A DNA stretch of 64,000 nt from Pseudoteredinibacter isoporae (GCF_011602085.1 NZ_JAAONY010000001.1:620001-684000), one strand, 5' to 3'; shown: positions 24,900 to 34,499, counted from the stretch's first letter. Program-made: numbers and translations. Notes: generated by a model from the letters alone, not told the origin.

Positions 24900-27095
24900 A
24901 TGGACGTATCCCCTATTTTAGATCAATTGAACGATGCCCAGCGCCAGGCGGTTTCTGCGCCGGCGGGTAATCAACTTATTCTTGCCGGCGCCGGCTCGGG
25001 TAAAACCCGAGTGCTGGTGCACCGCATCGCCTGGCTGATTCAGGTCGAGCGCATTTCCCCGTTCTCCATTATGGCGGTGACCTTTACCAATAAGGCGGCC
25101 AGGGAGATGCGTGGGCGCATTGAAGAGTTGCTGGGCTTAAATCCACGTGGCATGTGGGTGGGCACTTTTCACGGCATCGCGCATCGTTTGCTAAAAGCGC
25201 ATTGGCAAGAGGCCAAATTGCCCCAGAATTTTCAGATTCTGGACAGTGATGATCAACTGCGTTTGATCAAGCGTGTGAGTCAGGGCCTGCAACTTGATGA
25301 AGAGCGCTGGCCCGCTAAACAGACCCAGTGGTTTATCAATCATAATAAAGATGAAGGTCTGCGTCCGGATTATATTCAAACCCACGGCGATCCTCATCAG
25401 GAAACCTTGGTCCGAATTTATCGCGCTTATGAAGAAGCGTGCCAGCGTGGTGGCATGGTGGATTTCGGTGAATTGTTACTGCGTGCCCATGAACTCTGGT
25501 TAAACAATCCACGATTACTTCAACATTATCAGGATCGTTTCCCCTTTGTGCTGGTCGACGAGTTTCAGGACACCAATACGATTCAATACGCCTGGTTGCG
25601 TGTGCTGGCCGGTGATCGCTGTGCGGTTACGGCGGTAGGCGATGACGATCAGTCTATTTATGGCTGGCGTGGTGCCAAGATTGAAAACATCCAGCGTTAC
25701 AGTCAGGATTTCCAAGGCGTGGAAACGGTTCGCCTGGAACAGAATTACCGTTCTACCCGCACCATTCTGGATGCGGCGAATGCGGTGATTGAAAATAATT
25801 TTGGTCGCCTGGGTAAAACCCTGCGTACTGATGGCGACGATGGCGAAAAGATTTCCCTATACGCCGGCTTCAATGAACAGGATGAAGCCCGCTTTATCGT
25901 TGAACGTATTGAGGAATGGCAGCGCAAAGGTAAGTCTTTGGAAAGCTGCGCGATTTTATATCGTTCCAATGCCCAGTCCCGAATTCTGGAAGAAGCTTTA
26001 TTGCGCGAGTCGGTGCCTTACCGCATTTACGGTGGTCAGCGATTCTATGAGCGTTTGGAAATCAAAAATGCCCTGGCGTATATGCGCCTGATCATCAATC
26101 GTAATGATGATGCGGCCTTTGAGCGTGTGATCAACACCCCCACCCGTGGTATCGGTAGCAAGACGGTTGACGGCATTCGTTTATTTGCCCGCGAGCAAGG
26201 TTGTTCCATGTGGGATGCCTCCGAACAAATGGTCAGCAATAAAGGCCTGAGCGCACGCGCGGCCAATTCCGTTGCGGCGTTTTGTGCTCTGTTAAACGAA
26301 CTGGACAATCAAACCCAGGAATTAAGCCTGGAAAAAATTGCCTCTGCTGTGATTAACAGTTCGGGTTTGATTGAATTCCATGAAAAAGAAAAAGGCGAGA
26401 AAGGTCAGGCCCGGGTAGAAAACTTGCAGGAATTGATCAATGCCTGCCGCGCCTTCAACCCGGAAAACGATGATCTGAGCCCCATGGAAGAGTTTCTTGA
26501 CGGTGCCGCTCTGGATGCCGGTGAAGCCCAGGCCGATGAATTTGAGGATGCGGTGCAGCTGATGACTTTGCACACCGCGAAGGGTTTGGAGTTTCCATTG
26601 GTGTTTATGGCCGGTGTAGAGGAAGGTTTGTTTCCTCACAGAATGTCGGCTGAAGAGCCCGGGCGTTTGGAAGAAGAGCGTCGCCTTTGCTATGTGGGTA
26701 TTACCCGCGCAATGGAAAAGCTGTATATCAGCTATGCGGAAAGCCGTCGCATGTACGGTTCGGAAACTTTTAATAATGTTTCCCGTTTTGTAAAAGAAAT
26801 TCCCGATGCGCTGATCGAAGAAGTGCGTTTGAAAACCGCGATTACTCGTCCCGTCAGCTTTGGCAGTTCTTACGGAGACAGTGCGCAAAGTCGTCCGCGC
26901 CTGGGTCAGCGAAAACTTGCTGGACGACTGTCCGATGACGGCGGTGACACGGGTTTGAGTTTGGGCCAGCGGGTATTGCACCCGAGTTTTGGTGAAGGCA
27001 CGATCCTGCATTTCGAAGGCAACAAGATTCAAATCAATTTCGATGATGTAGGTAGCAAGTGGCTGATTGCCGGTGCCAAGCTCGACCCTCTGTAA
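24900..27095 (+). CDS. uvrD: DNA helicase II (UvrD)
   Basis: A 731-residue superfamily 1A helicase of normal UvrD length. It starts MDVSPILDQLNDAQRQAV, close to E. coli UvrD. Walker A AGAGSGKT is at 29-36, motif II VDEFQDTN near 221, motif III GDDDQSIYGWRGA, motif IV NYRSTRTILDAAN, motif V TLHTAKGLEFPLVF and motif VI YVGITRAM. The C-terminal segment (after about 680) holds GQRVLHPSFGEGTIL, the Tudor-like domain that binds RNA polymerase in UvrD. It acts in nucleotide excision repair and mismatch repair. It is a single gene, divergent from the TonB receptor. Confidence 0.97.
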   Translation: MDVSPILDQLNDAQRQAVSAPAGNQLILAGAGSGKTRVLVHRIAWLIQVERISPFSIMAVTFTNKAAREMRGRIEELLGLNPRGMWVGTFHGIAHRLLKAHWQEAKLPQNFQILDSDDQLRLIKRVSQGLQLDEERWPAKQTQWFINHNKDEGLRPDYIQTHGDPHQETLVRIYRAYEEACQRGGMVDFGELLLRAHELWLNNPRLLQHYQDRFPFVLVDEFQDTNTIQYAWLRVLAGDRCAVTAVGDDDQSIYGWRGAKIENIQRYSQDFQGVETVRLEQNYRSTRTILDAANAVIENNFGRLGKTLRTDGDDGEKISLYAGFNEQDEARFIVERIEEWQRKGKSLESCAILYRSNAQSRILEEALLRESVPYRIYGGQRFYERLEIKNALAYMRLIINRNDDAAFERVINTPTRGIGSKTVDGIRLFAREQGCSMWDASEQMVSNKGLSARAANSVAAFCALLNELDNQTQELSLEKIASAVINSSGLIEFHEKEKGEKGQARVENLQELINACRAFNPENDDLSPMEEFLDGAALDAGEAQADEFEDAVQLMTLHTAKGLEFPLVFMAGVEEGLFPHRMSAEEPGRLEEERRLCYVGITRAMEKLYISYAESRRMYGSETFNNVSRFVKEIPDALIEEVRLKTAITRPVSFGSSYGDSAQSRPRLGQRKLAGRLSDDGGDTGLSLGQRVLHPSFGEGTILHFEGNKIQINFDDVGSKWLIAGAKLDPL

Positions 27096-27396
27096 AAGCT
27101 GCGGTTTTTCCGAGGCAGTTTATCGCGTCTTTTTGCGGCAGGGCCTGAATTAGAGGTCGCTGCCGGCTTTATCCCTGTTTCTTTCTAACCTTCACCAGCA
27201 CATTCTTTTTTCCGTTCTGACCTTTCGCCGCCCATAGTCTGGGACACGTTGTTGCAATACAGGGGGAGTTCCCTAACTAGAACTGGGTAGGGGAATATGG
27301 AAAGAATAAAAAGTGTACAAAAACAGCCGGCAAAAAAAACGGGCCAGAGGCCCGTGCTTAAGCAGTTGTGTTCTTTACAGGTTGCAGGTATGCGCC
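27096..27396. other. 301-base gap between convergent uvrD and YidB genes
   Basis: No ORF is credible. It contains the YidB terminator (27332-27355) and a dyad element at 27269-27295 with TTCCC/GGGGAA arms that would normally be expected in a promoter and not between convergent 3' ends. Confidence 0.4.
27332..27355 (-). terminator. Intrinsic terminator of the YidB gene
   Basis: On the minus strand a perfect 7-bp stem acgggcc/ggcccgt with a 3-base loop is followed by a run of seven T. It lies 41 bases after the stop codon. Confidence 0.85.
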
Positions 27397-27831
27397 TCAG
27401 CGGCCGAATAACTTACCTGCCAAATTGAGTGCGCCAGAAACGCCCCCAACCATGTCCAATAGGCTACCATCATTGGAAGATTTATCCACAATATTTGGTA
27501 TGGCCTCCTGCAAACCGGATATCGCCTGATCTTCATTAAGCGATAGCTGGGATGCGAAGTCGCTGATTTTATTTTGTCCTAAAATCTGGGTCAACTGGTT
27601 TGCTGAAATTCCTTCATTTGAACCGTTACCGAGCCAGGACTGAGCGATATTCACCAGATCACCGGCATCCATATTGGAGACCAGAGAGCCAATATCCACA
27701 TTGCCTTTGCTGTCGGACAGGAGACCTGTGAGTGCTGGCAAAATAGCGCCGAGGTCGAGTTGCTGGCCCTGTTGGGACAATTTGCTCTGAAACAGCTGAG
27801 CGCCGATTTGTAAAATACTGTTGATGTCCAT
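27397..27831 (-). CDS. YidB family protein (DUF937)
   Basis: A 144-residue protein, mostly helical, of the YidB/DUF937 group. The pattern QSWLGNGSNEGISANQLTQILG-like region (about residues 66-88) and the glutamine-rich N-terminus are typical. ATG 27831 has AAGGTG 6 bases upstream; the GTG nine bases earlier is less likely. Its role is unknown; the protein is cytoplasmic or loosely periplasmic with no signal peptide. The BON-LysM gene lies upstream on the same strand, 42 bases away, so they probably form one unit. Confidence 0.83.
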   Translation of the reverse strand: MDINSILQIGAQLFQSKLSQQGQQLDLGAILPALTGLLSDSKGNVDIGSLVSNMDAGDLVNIAQSWLGNGSNEGISANQLTQILGQNKISDFASQLSLNEDQAISGLQEAIPNIVDKSSNDGSLLDMVGGVSGALNLAGKLFGR

Positions 27832-27873
27832 GTTAAACACCTTTTATGAAGCTTTAATTAACGAGCCCAGAGC

Positions 27874-28326
27874 TTAGTCTTGCTTGGGAATACGGATCTT
27901 CTGGCCTGGGTAAATCAAATCAGGGTCTTTGATCACTTCGCGGTTTGCTTCAAAGATGGCCTGGTATTTTGCACCATTACCGTAAAATTCCGAGGCAATT
28001 TTCCACAGTGAGTCACCCGACTGGATCACATAATACTGAACTTCTTCAACCGCGGGTTCTACGGCAGGTTCACCCTGAACGGTCATTTCTTCGGCTTTCA
28101 CTGAGCTGATGCCCAGTGCATTGCCGACCATCAGAATGGCTTTTTCAAATGCGCTCGGCGATTCGGCTTCGCCGCTCACCTTGGCGACACCGTCCTGTAC
28201 TTCGACCTTCAGGTCTTTTACACCGGGGTTGTCACTTTCGACGTGCTCCTTGAGCTTATCACCGGCTTCGTCCTCACTGCCGAACAGTTTCTTACCCAGA
28301 TCGCTGGCAAAATCAAATAATCCCAT
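27874..28326 (-). CDS. BON and LysM domain protein (Kbp/YgaU-like)
   Basis: A 150-residue protein beginning MGLFDFASDLGKKLFG, with a BON domain at about residues 20-85 and a LysM domain at about 97-148 (YYVIQSGDSLWKIASEFYG and LIYPGQKIRIP). This is the arrangement and length of E. coli Kbp (YgaU), a potassium-binding cytoplasmic protein. No signal peptide is seen, in line with that. It probably shares a transcript with YidB. Confidence 0.9.
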   Translation of the reverse strand: MGLFDFASDLGKKLFGSEDEAGDKLKEHVESDNPGVKDLKVEVQDGVAKVSGEAESPSAFEKAILMVGNALGISSVKAEEMTVQGEPAVEPAVEEVQYYVIQSGDSLWKIASEFYGNGAKYQAIFEANREVIKDPDLIYPGQKIRIPKQD

Positions 28327-28430
28327 TTCTCTTTACCTTTGTTGTGATGGATGGGGTCTTCCCCTAAAACACGCGCCTGCTTACTGCTCAATAGCGACGC
28401 AAATGTTAAATGTATTCCGTGTCGGCCCGC

Positions 28431-29888
28431 TTACTTGAGAAGCGAGCCAAGCACGCCTCTGATCAGTTTCCGCCCAATGCTGGAGCCGATGCTGCGTGCA
28501 ATACTCTTCATAAAGGCTTCGCCAACGCTCTGGCGATTGCTGCTGCGACGCTTGGGCTGACGGCTGCTTTTCTGTGTTCCTTCCGCTTCCTCTTCGGCAC
28601 GGGCGGTTTGTTCGGCGCGGCGTTGCAGCATTTCGCGAGCAGAGTCCGGGTCGACGGCGTTCTCGTACTTGCGGTGGAAGGGGTTGCCATTGATCAATTG
28701 CTGTCGCTCCTGATCTGTAACCGGCCCCATGCGTGACTCCGGCGGGCGTACCAAAACGCGTTCAACCTGGCTGGGCACACCGCCTTCTTGAAGAACCGAA
28801 ACAATCGCCTCACCAATACCCAGCTCGGTAATGACCTCAGCAGTATCAAAGTTGGGGTTGGCTCGGAAGGATTGGGCTGCAGCGCGCACGGCCTTTTGAT
28901 CTTTCGGGGTGTAGGCACGCAGAGTGTGCTGGATGCGATTGCCCAACTGGCCCAGAATATCTTCAGGGATGTCTGCAGGGCTCTGGCTGACAAAGTAAAT
29001 GCCAACACCTTTTGAGCGGATTAGGCGCGCCACCTGTTCGATTTTTTCAATCAGTGCGCGCGAGGCGTTCTTAAACAGCAGGTGAGCTTCATCGAAGAAG
29101 AACACCAACTTGGGTTTATCAGGGTCGCCAACTTCAGGCAGGCTTTCGAACAGCTCCGACAGTAACCAGAGCAGGAAAGTTGCGTACAGACGCGGGCTTT
29201 GAATCAGCTTGTCGGCCGCCAGAATATTGATAATGCCCTCGCCGCGCCGGCTGTGGCTGATAAAATCTTCCAGCTGCAGTGCAGGTTCGCCAAAAAACAA
29301 ATCTCCACCTTCGCGCTCGATCATAATCAGGCGGCGCAGAATCGCGTTTACAGAAGCCTTGGAAACTTTCAGGCCCACGCCCAACTTGCCGTTGTTTTCG
29401 GCGAGGTACTCAAGAACCGAGCGCAGGTCGTTTAAATCAACCAGCAGCAATCCTTCATCGTCGGCAAATTCAAACGCCAGGGTCATCACACTCTGCTGGG
29501 TTTCATTCAAATCCAGCAGCTCGGACAGCAGCTGGGGGCCCATCTCGGAAATGGTCGAGCGCACGGGTGTGCCCTGGTCGCCAAAGACATCCCATAGATT
29601 CACCGGGAACGGCAGGTGTTCAAAACCTTCAATGCCGATACTGTCGATGCGTTCCTGAATTTTGGGGTGTGGTTTACCGGCTTGGCCCAAGCCCGCCAGA
29701 TCGCCTTTCACATCGGCCATAAAAACCGGCACGCCAAGCTTGCTAAAACCTTCGGCAAGAATCTGAAGGGTAACGGTTTTACCGCTACCGGTCGCACCGG
29801 CAATCAGCCCGTGGCGATTGGCATAACGGGGATCGATACTGACTTGGCCGCTGTCGCAACCGCCAACCAATACCTTCGCTTCACTCAT
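28431..29888 (-). CDS. HerA/YjgR-type ATPase (DUF853)
   Basis: A 485-residue protein from ATG 29888 (AAGGA upstream). Walker A GATGSGKT is at 31-38 and Walker B FFFDEAHLLF at about 275. The middle has the YjgR-specific stretch DLAGLGQAGKPHPKIQER. A lysine/arginine-rich tail (KSSRQPKRRSSNRQS) and a final SIGSSIGRKLIRGVLGSLLK-like helix complete it. HerA-like ATPases act in DNA end processing or in conjugal/secretion complexes; YjgR itself is uncharacterised. I see no nearby partner nuclease. Confidence 0.9.
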   Translation of the reverse strand: MSEAKVLVGGCDSGQVSIDPRYANRHGLIAGATGSGKTVTLQILAEGFSKLGVPVFMADVKGDLAGLGQAGKPHPKIQERIDSIGIEGFEHLPFPVNLWDVFGDQGTPVRSTISEMGPQLLSELLDLNETQQSVMTLAFEFADDEGLLLVDLNDLRSVLEYLAENNGKLGVGLKVSKASVNAILRRLIMIEREGGDLFFGEPALQLEDFISHSRRGEGIINILAADKLIQSPRLYATFLLWLLSELFESLPEVGDPDKPKLVFFFDEAHLLFKNASRALIEKIEQVARLIRSKGVGIYFVSQSPADIPEDILGQLGNRIQHTLRAYTPKDQKAVRAAAQSFRANPNFDTAEVITELGIGEAIVSVLQEGGVPSQVERVLVRPPESRMGPVTDQERQQLINGNPFHRKYENAVDPDSAREMLQRRAEQTARAEEEAEGTQKSSRQPKRRSSNRQSVGEAFMKSIARSIGSSIGRKLIRGVLGSLLK

Positions 29889-30165
29889 TTCAGCCGATTC
29901 CTTATCGCGTGAGAAAGGCCCTAAGTTAAAGCAAAGCGGTAGCCGGATCAAAGGAAATAATTTCACCCAATTCAGCATGAATTCAGATAGTAATTAACAA
30001 GCTAGAGCCCAGAGAGTTCGCCATCCCCAGGCGCAGGCAGTACACTGGGAGATGTCTCTAATGACTTAATGGTTTGCGGGCCTGAAGCGATTAGGAATTG
30101 GAGCGGACGTTTCATCCTGGGTGGTGACACCTGATCATATTTTGAACAGTTTGATGGAGTAAGAA

Positions 30166-30570
30166 ATGGCTAAGTTGTCAGATATTGAAGGTATTGGTGA
30201 AGTATACGCGTCCAAACTCGAAGCGGCTGGCGTGTCTTCCCTGGAAGATCTCCTGGAAAAGTGCGCCCAGAAAACGGGCCGTAAAGATGTCGCCGAGGCT
30301 TCTGGCCTGAGCGAAAAACAAATTCTAAATTGGGCCAACCGTGCCGACCTGGCTCGCGTTAAGGGCGTAAGCACCCAGTACGCTGATCTGCTGGAATTTG
30401 CGGGTGTTGATACCGTGCCGGAACTGGCTCAGCGCAATGCCGAAAACCTGGCCGCCAAGATGGCTGAAGTGAACGAAGAGAAAAAGCTGGTTCGCCAAGT
30501 GCCTTCTGCCAGCCAAGTTGCCGATTGGGTTGCTCAGGCGAAAGAACTGCCTCGCGCCATTCACTACTGA
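30166..30570 (+). CDS. DUF4332 helix-hairpin-helix protein
   Basis: A 134-residue protein with two helix-hairpin-helix-like repeats: IEGIGEVYASKLEAAGVSSLEDLL at about residues 7-30 and VKGVSTQYADLLEFAGVDTVPEL at about 65-87. It corresponds to DUF4332, whose members resemble non-specific DNA-binding HhH pairs. The function is unknown. GGAG lies 6 bases before the ATG. It stands alone: 277 bases of non-coding DNA precede it and 252 follow. Confidence 0.85.
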   Translation: MAKLSDIEGIGEVYASKLEAAGVSSLEDLLEKCAQKTGRKDVAEASGLSEKQILNWANRADLARVKGVSTQYADLLEFAGVDTVPELAQRNAENLAAKMAEVNEEKKLVRQVPSASQVADWVAQAKELPRAIHY

Positions 30571-30822
30571 TCTCGAAAGCGGGGGTGGTTGATCCACCTC
30601 CGTTCTTCAAAATAGGGGCACGATCTTCACTACCGCTTGATGGCAGTGATACTTTCTTCTGGCATGGCCATCCCCGTTCTCGTTCTCAAATTCGATTCTT
30701 CCTTAACGGAAAACGAATCGCTAACACGTACAGACAAGCCACCTGAGCACCCGCCCTCTATGGCCTTGGCAGTCGATATCTATTACCCTAATCGGAAATG
30801 ATAACGACATAGCGCAACGACA

Positions 30823-31947
30823 ATGACAAAAAGTGTGAACTGGTCCCCCCTGGTCATCATCCTGTTACTGGCGGCACTGGTGGCCACCGTATCCCAACTT
30901 GTGATTCAGAAGGCCGATCAACAACCCACCCAACTCAGCGAAAACAGTAAACAGCAAAAGCATTACGAGTGGCGTATGGTCACCACCTGGCCAAAAGGTT
31001 TGCCGGGGTTGGGTTTGGCCGCTGAAAACTTTGCCCGCATTGTTGAACAATCGAGCAACGGTCGCTTAAAAGTGAAAGTGTATGGCGCTGGCGATCTGGT
31101 TCCTGCGCTTGGGGTATTTGATGCGGTGTCATCCGGCAGTGTGGAAATGGGTCATGGTGCGGCGTACTACTGGAAAGGAAAAATTCCCGCCTCACCGTTT
31201 TTTACCTCCGTCCCGTTTGGCATGAATGCCCAGGAAATGAACGGTTGGTTATTTTATGGCGGTGGCCTGGAGCTTTATCGCGAAGCGTATGCGCCATTCA
31301 ACTTAATGCCATTCCCCGCCGGCAACACCGGTGTGCAAATGGCGGGCTGGTTTAACAAGGAAATTAATACCATCGACGATATCCAGGGTACCAAAATGCG
31401 TATCCCGGGACTGGCCGGCGAAGTCTGGAATCGTGCCGGTGGTGTTGCTGTAAACATTCCCGGTGGCGAGTTGTACACGGCTCTGCAAACCGGCGTGATC
31501 GATGCCACTGAGTGGGTGGGGCCATACAATGATCTGGCTCTGGGTTTCCATCAAGTGGCTAAATACTATTATTACCCGGGCTGGCATGAACCAGGTCCAA
31601 CCCTCGAACTGCTGGTAAATAAAAACGCCTTTGAATCCCTGCCAAAAGATTTGCAGTCCATTGTGGAGTCCGCGGCCAGAGTTGTGAATCAGGATATGCT
31701 CGATGAGTATACGGCGCGCAACAACGCCGCATTAAAAACCCTGATTAGCGAGCACGGTGTACAACTGAGACCTCTGCCCAAAGAGGTTCTGCAGGAACTG
31801 CGCAAGCACGCCGATGCCATGTACAGCGAATTCGCCGCCAAAGACCCCTTCTTCGCCAAAGTGTACAAGCACTATCGCAGCTTTGCCGATCAAGTTGCTC
31901 AGTACCACGACATTTCAGAGCAAGCGTATTACGAAGCGAATGAGTGA
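30823..31947 (+). CDS. dctP: TRAP transporter substrate-binding protein (DctP/TakP type)
   Basis: A 374-residue extracytoplasmic solute receptor. The N-terminus (NWSPLVIILLLAALVATVS) may be an uncleaved anchor, because no signal peptidase site is obvious. The mature domain begins YEWRMVTTWPKGLPG. VYGAGDLVPALGVFDAVSSG and EWVGPYNDL belong to the TakP subgroup, whose studied member binds alpha-keto acids. Thus the ligand may be pyruvate or a related 2-oxoacid, which is inference. An intrinsic terminator separates it from the permease genes, so it is made in excess of them. Confidence 0.9.
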   Translation: MTKSVNWSPLVIILLLAALVATVSQLVIQKADQQPTQLSENSKQQKHYEWRMVTTWPKGLPGLGLAAENFARIVEQSSNGRLKVKVYGAGDLVPALGVFDAVSSGSVEMGHGAAYYWKGKIPASPFFTSVPFGMNAQEMNGWLFYGGGLELYREAYAPFNLMPFPAGNTGVQMAGWFNKEINTIDDIQGTKMRIPGLAGEVWNRAGGVAVNIPGGELYTALQTGVIDATEWVGPYNDLALGFHQVAKYYYYPGWHEPGPTLELLVNKNAFESLPKDLQSIVESAARVVNQDMLDEYTARNNAALKTLISEHGVQLRPLPKEVLQELRKHADAMYSEFAAKDPFFAKVYKHYRSFADQVAQYHDISEQAYYEANE

Positions 31948-31953
31948 ACAATA

Positions 31954-31979
31954 AAAAGCGGAGCACGGGCTCCGCTTTT
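31954..31979 (+). terminator. Intrinsic terminator after dctP
   Basis: A perfect 11-bp stem aaaagcggagc/gctccgctttt with a 4-base loop lies 6 bases after the stop of dctP and 38 bases before dctQ. It allows part of the transcripts to stop, giving more binding protein than permease. Confidence 0.75.
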
Positions 31980-32017
31980 GAAATGACAATAGCAATAAAA
32001 AATATTGAAGGTACTTT

Positions 32018-32569
32018 ATGCCCCTGGCCATTCGGGTTTGTGCCTATCTGGCGGACTTGCTGGATAGTGTCTCAGAGTTTATCGGTCGCAGCGTTTCCTG
32101 GCTGACCATCATCATGGTGATCATCAGTTGTGTGGTGGTGGTTTTGCGTTATGTGTTTGAAATTGGCGCGACAGCATTACAAGACAGCGTTACGTATATG
32201 CACAGTACAGTGTTTCTGCTTGGTGCCGCATATGCGTTGAATCATGGCGGGCAGGTGCGCGTGGATGTGTTTTATCGCAATTTTAATCGCCGCAAGAAAG
32301 CCTGGGTGGATGCAATTGGCAGCGTACTGTTTTTATTACCGATGTGTGGCCTGATTTTTTTCAGCAGCCTTGATTATGTTGAGCAATCCTGGGCGGTGAA
32401 AGAAACGTCTCGAGACCCGAATGGCTTACCCTTTGTGTATCTTCTAAAAACCCTGTTGCCGGTGGCGGCCGCCACATTAGCTCTGCAAGCCATTGCGGAA
32501 TGTTGCCACGCCCTGGCGACATTGATGAATCCACACTCCAGCGAAGAGAGCGAGGTGGATCATGCTTGA
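32018..32569 (+). CDS. dctQ: TRAP transporter small permease (DctQ)
   Basis: A 183-residue membrane protein with four hydrophobic segments (about 25-46, 62-80, 100-118 and 138-160). The segments WLTIIMVIISCVVVVLRYVF and HGGQVRVDVFYRNF are DctQ signatures. GAAGG lies 7 bases before the ATG. It overlaps dctM by 8 bases and makes up the membrane complex with it. Confidence 0.93.
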   Translation: MPLAIRVCAYLADLLDSVSEFIGRSVSWLTIIMVIISCVVVVLRYVFEIGATALQDSVTYMHSTVFLLGAAYALNHGGQVRVDVFYRNFNRRKKAWVDAIGSVLFLLPMCGLIFFSSLDYVEQSWAVKETSRDPNGLPFVYLLKTLLPVAAATLALQAIAECCHALATLMNPHSSEESEVDHA

Positions 32570-33935
32570 GTTAATTCCACTGTTTATGTTCGCGGTTGTC
32601 TGCCTGGCGTTAATGGCAGGCTACCCGGTTGCCTTTACCCTGGCGGGTGTTGCATTGATCTTTGCAGCCGGCGGAATTGTTTTTGGCCACTTTGATGCCA
32701 ATTTGTTGCTGACCATGCCGGATCGCTTGTTTGGCACCATGAGCAATATCACACTCATTGCCGTTCCCCTGTTTGTGTTAATGGGGGTGATGCTGGAAAA
32801 ATCCCGGCTTGCTGAAGAGCTGCTGGAAAACATGGCCAAGCTCAGTGGCAGTTTGCCCGGTGGCCTGGGTATCGCGGTGGTGATTGTGGGTATGTTGCTG
32901 GCCGCCAGTACCGGTATTGTGGGGGCAACGGTTGTGACCATGGGCTTGATGAGCCTGCCCACCATGTTAAAGCGTGGCTACAGTCCAAGCTTCGCCACCG
33001 GGACCATTTGTGCCACCGGGACTCTGGGCCAGATTATTCCACCCTCAATCGCGCTGGTGCTGTTGGGTGATACCCTATCGACGGCTTATCAAAAAGCACA
33101 GTTAGGTGCCGGCGTGTTTAATCCCAAGCCGGTGTCTGTGGGTGATTTGTTTGTCGGGGCGTTGGTGCCGGGTTTGATCCTGGTGATTTTCTATCTGTTG
33201 TACGTTTACTTTACGGCCAAAATGAAGCCCGAAGTCGCGCCGGCTTATGAAGAAGTGGAAGAGATTGATCGCGGTAAGGTTTTGCTGAGCCTGGCGCCGC
33301 CGGTGTTGTTGATTGTGTTGGTGCTGGGTTCGATTATTTCCGGTATTGCGACACCCACAGAGGCGGCCGCCGTCGGGGCATTGGGTGCAACGGTGCTGGC
33401 ATTTTTGAAAGGTCAGTTGAATAAAACGCGTCTCGCCGAGGTCTGTCATTCGACCACTTTGGTCACTGCAATGGTGTTCACCATTCTAATTGGGGCTTCT
33501 ATCTTCTCTTTGGTGTTTCGCGGTTTTGGTGGCGAAGAATTGATTGAACGCTGGTTCTCCGAGCTGGGCGGGAATATCGCGCTTGCAGTGCTGATCGTGA
33601 TGGTATTGATCTTCCTGTTGGGTTTCATTCTGGACTTTATCGAGATCACCTTTGTCGTCGTACCCATAATTGGCCCGGTCTTGCTCGCCATGGGTGTTGA
33701 CCCAATCTGGTTGGGGGTGATGATCGCCATTAACCTGCAAACCTCCTTCCTGACCCCGCCATTTGGTTTCGCGTTGTTTTATTTACGAGGAGTGGCGCCG
33801 GAGTCAGTTCGCACGGGTGAAATTTATCGTGGCGTTATTCCATTTATTGTGCTGCAATTGGCGCTGCTGCTCGCCCTGGCCCTCTGGCCGGAGCTGGCAA
33901 CCTATCTACCTGAGGCCATTAAAGCTGACCGTTAA
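32562..33935 (+). CDS. dctM: TRAP transporter large permease (DctM)
   Basis: A 457-residue multi-helix membrane protein with the family motifs IPLFVLMGVMLEKS (here AVPLFVLMGVMLEKS), GGLGIAVVIVGMLLAASTGIVGA and the C-terminal SFLTPPFGFALFYLRG. Fitting DctM, it is the ion-coupled translocator and shares a transcript with dctQ (8-base overlap). Confidence 0.95.
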   Translation: MLELIPLFMFAVVCLALMAGYPVAFTLAGVALIFAAGGIVFGHFDANLLLTMPDRLFGTMSNITLIAVPLFVLMGVMLEKSRLAEELLENMAKLSGSLPGGLGIAVVIVGMLLAASTGIVGATVVTMGLMSLPTMLKRGYSPSFATGTICATGTLGQIIPPSIALVLLGDTLSTAYQKAQLGAGVFNPKPVSVGDLFVGALVPGLILVIFYLLYVYFTAKMKPEVAPAYEEVEEIDRGKVLLSLAPPVLLIVLVLGSIISGIATPTEAAAVGALGATVLAFLKGQLNKTRLAEVCHSTTLVTAMVFTILIGASIFSLVFRGFGGEELIERWFSELGGNIALAVLIVMVLIFLLGFILDFIEITFVVVPIIGPVLLAMGVDPIWLGVMIAINLQTSFLTPPFGFALFYLRGVAPESVRTGEIYRGVIPFIVLQLALLLALALWPELATYLPEAIKADR

Positions 33936-34005
33936 GGGGCTGCGAAGCGAGCAAGCATTTACATAGAAACTATTAAAAGAACGATATTGAAGGTTTTACA
34001 TAGCG

Positions 34006-34395
34006 ATGAGTTCCCTGGATGAAGAGCCCACCCCGGCGGGCAAATTAACTCTACAAACCCTGACCATGCCGGCGGCAACCAACCCTAATGGTGACGTTTT
34101 TGCCGGATGGCTGATGTCCCAGATGGATTTGGCAGGTGCCATTCTGGCCCAGCAAATTGCCAAGGGTCGTGTTACCACCGTAGCCGTAGGCAGCATGGCG
34201 TTCCTGCGTCCCGTCCCGGTTGGTGCCACCGTAAGCTGTTATTCCGAAGCGACGGAGACGGGTCGCTCTTCCATTCGAACCATGGTGGAGGTGTGGTTAA
34301 CCGATGTGGAAAGTGGTGAGTGCAACAAGGTTACTGAAGGTGAGTTTGTGTACGTGGCCATTGATGATAAAGGGCGTACCCGCCCGATTGGTTAG
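34006..34395 (+). CDS. yciA: Acyl-CoA thioesterase, YciA type
   Basis: A 129-residue hotdog thioesterase. The pattern NPNGDVFAGWLMSQMDLAG (residues 26-44) carries the substrate-binding NxxGD(V/I)FxG and the conserved aspartate of YciA-like acyl-CoA hydrolases, which act on a wide range of acyl-CoAs. A strong terminator follows 22 bases later. Confidence 0.9.
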   Translation: MSSLDEEPTPAGKLTLQTLTMPAATNPNGDVFAGWLMSQMDLAGAILAQQIAKGRVTTVAVGSMAFLRPVPVGATVSCYSEATETGRSSIRTMVEVWLTDVESGECNKVTEGEFVYVAIDDKGRTRPIG

Positions 34396-34417
34396 TGACG
34401 TTGTGGTGCTGACAAAG

Positions 34418-34446
34418 AAAAGGCGAGCTTGTGGCTCGCCTTTTTT
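34418..34446 (+). terminator. Intrinsic terminator after yciA
   Basis: An 11-bp perfect stem aaaaggcgagc/gctcgcctttt, 5-base loop and six T. The other strand can also serve the convergent hydrolase gene through the A-run. Confidence 0.85.
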
Positions 34447-34499
34447 GTTTCTCTTCCCGTCTTTGGTTCTGGCCCGGGCTCTGGGGTTTTGCCAATGGT

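Noticed and set aside
26322..27032. 236-codon minus-strand frame inside uvrD
   Set aside because: Shadow of UvrD motifs V and VI; no ribosome site and no family features.
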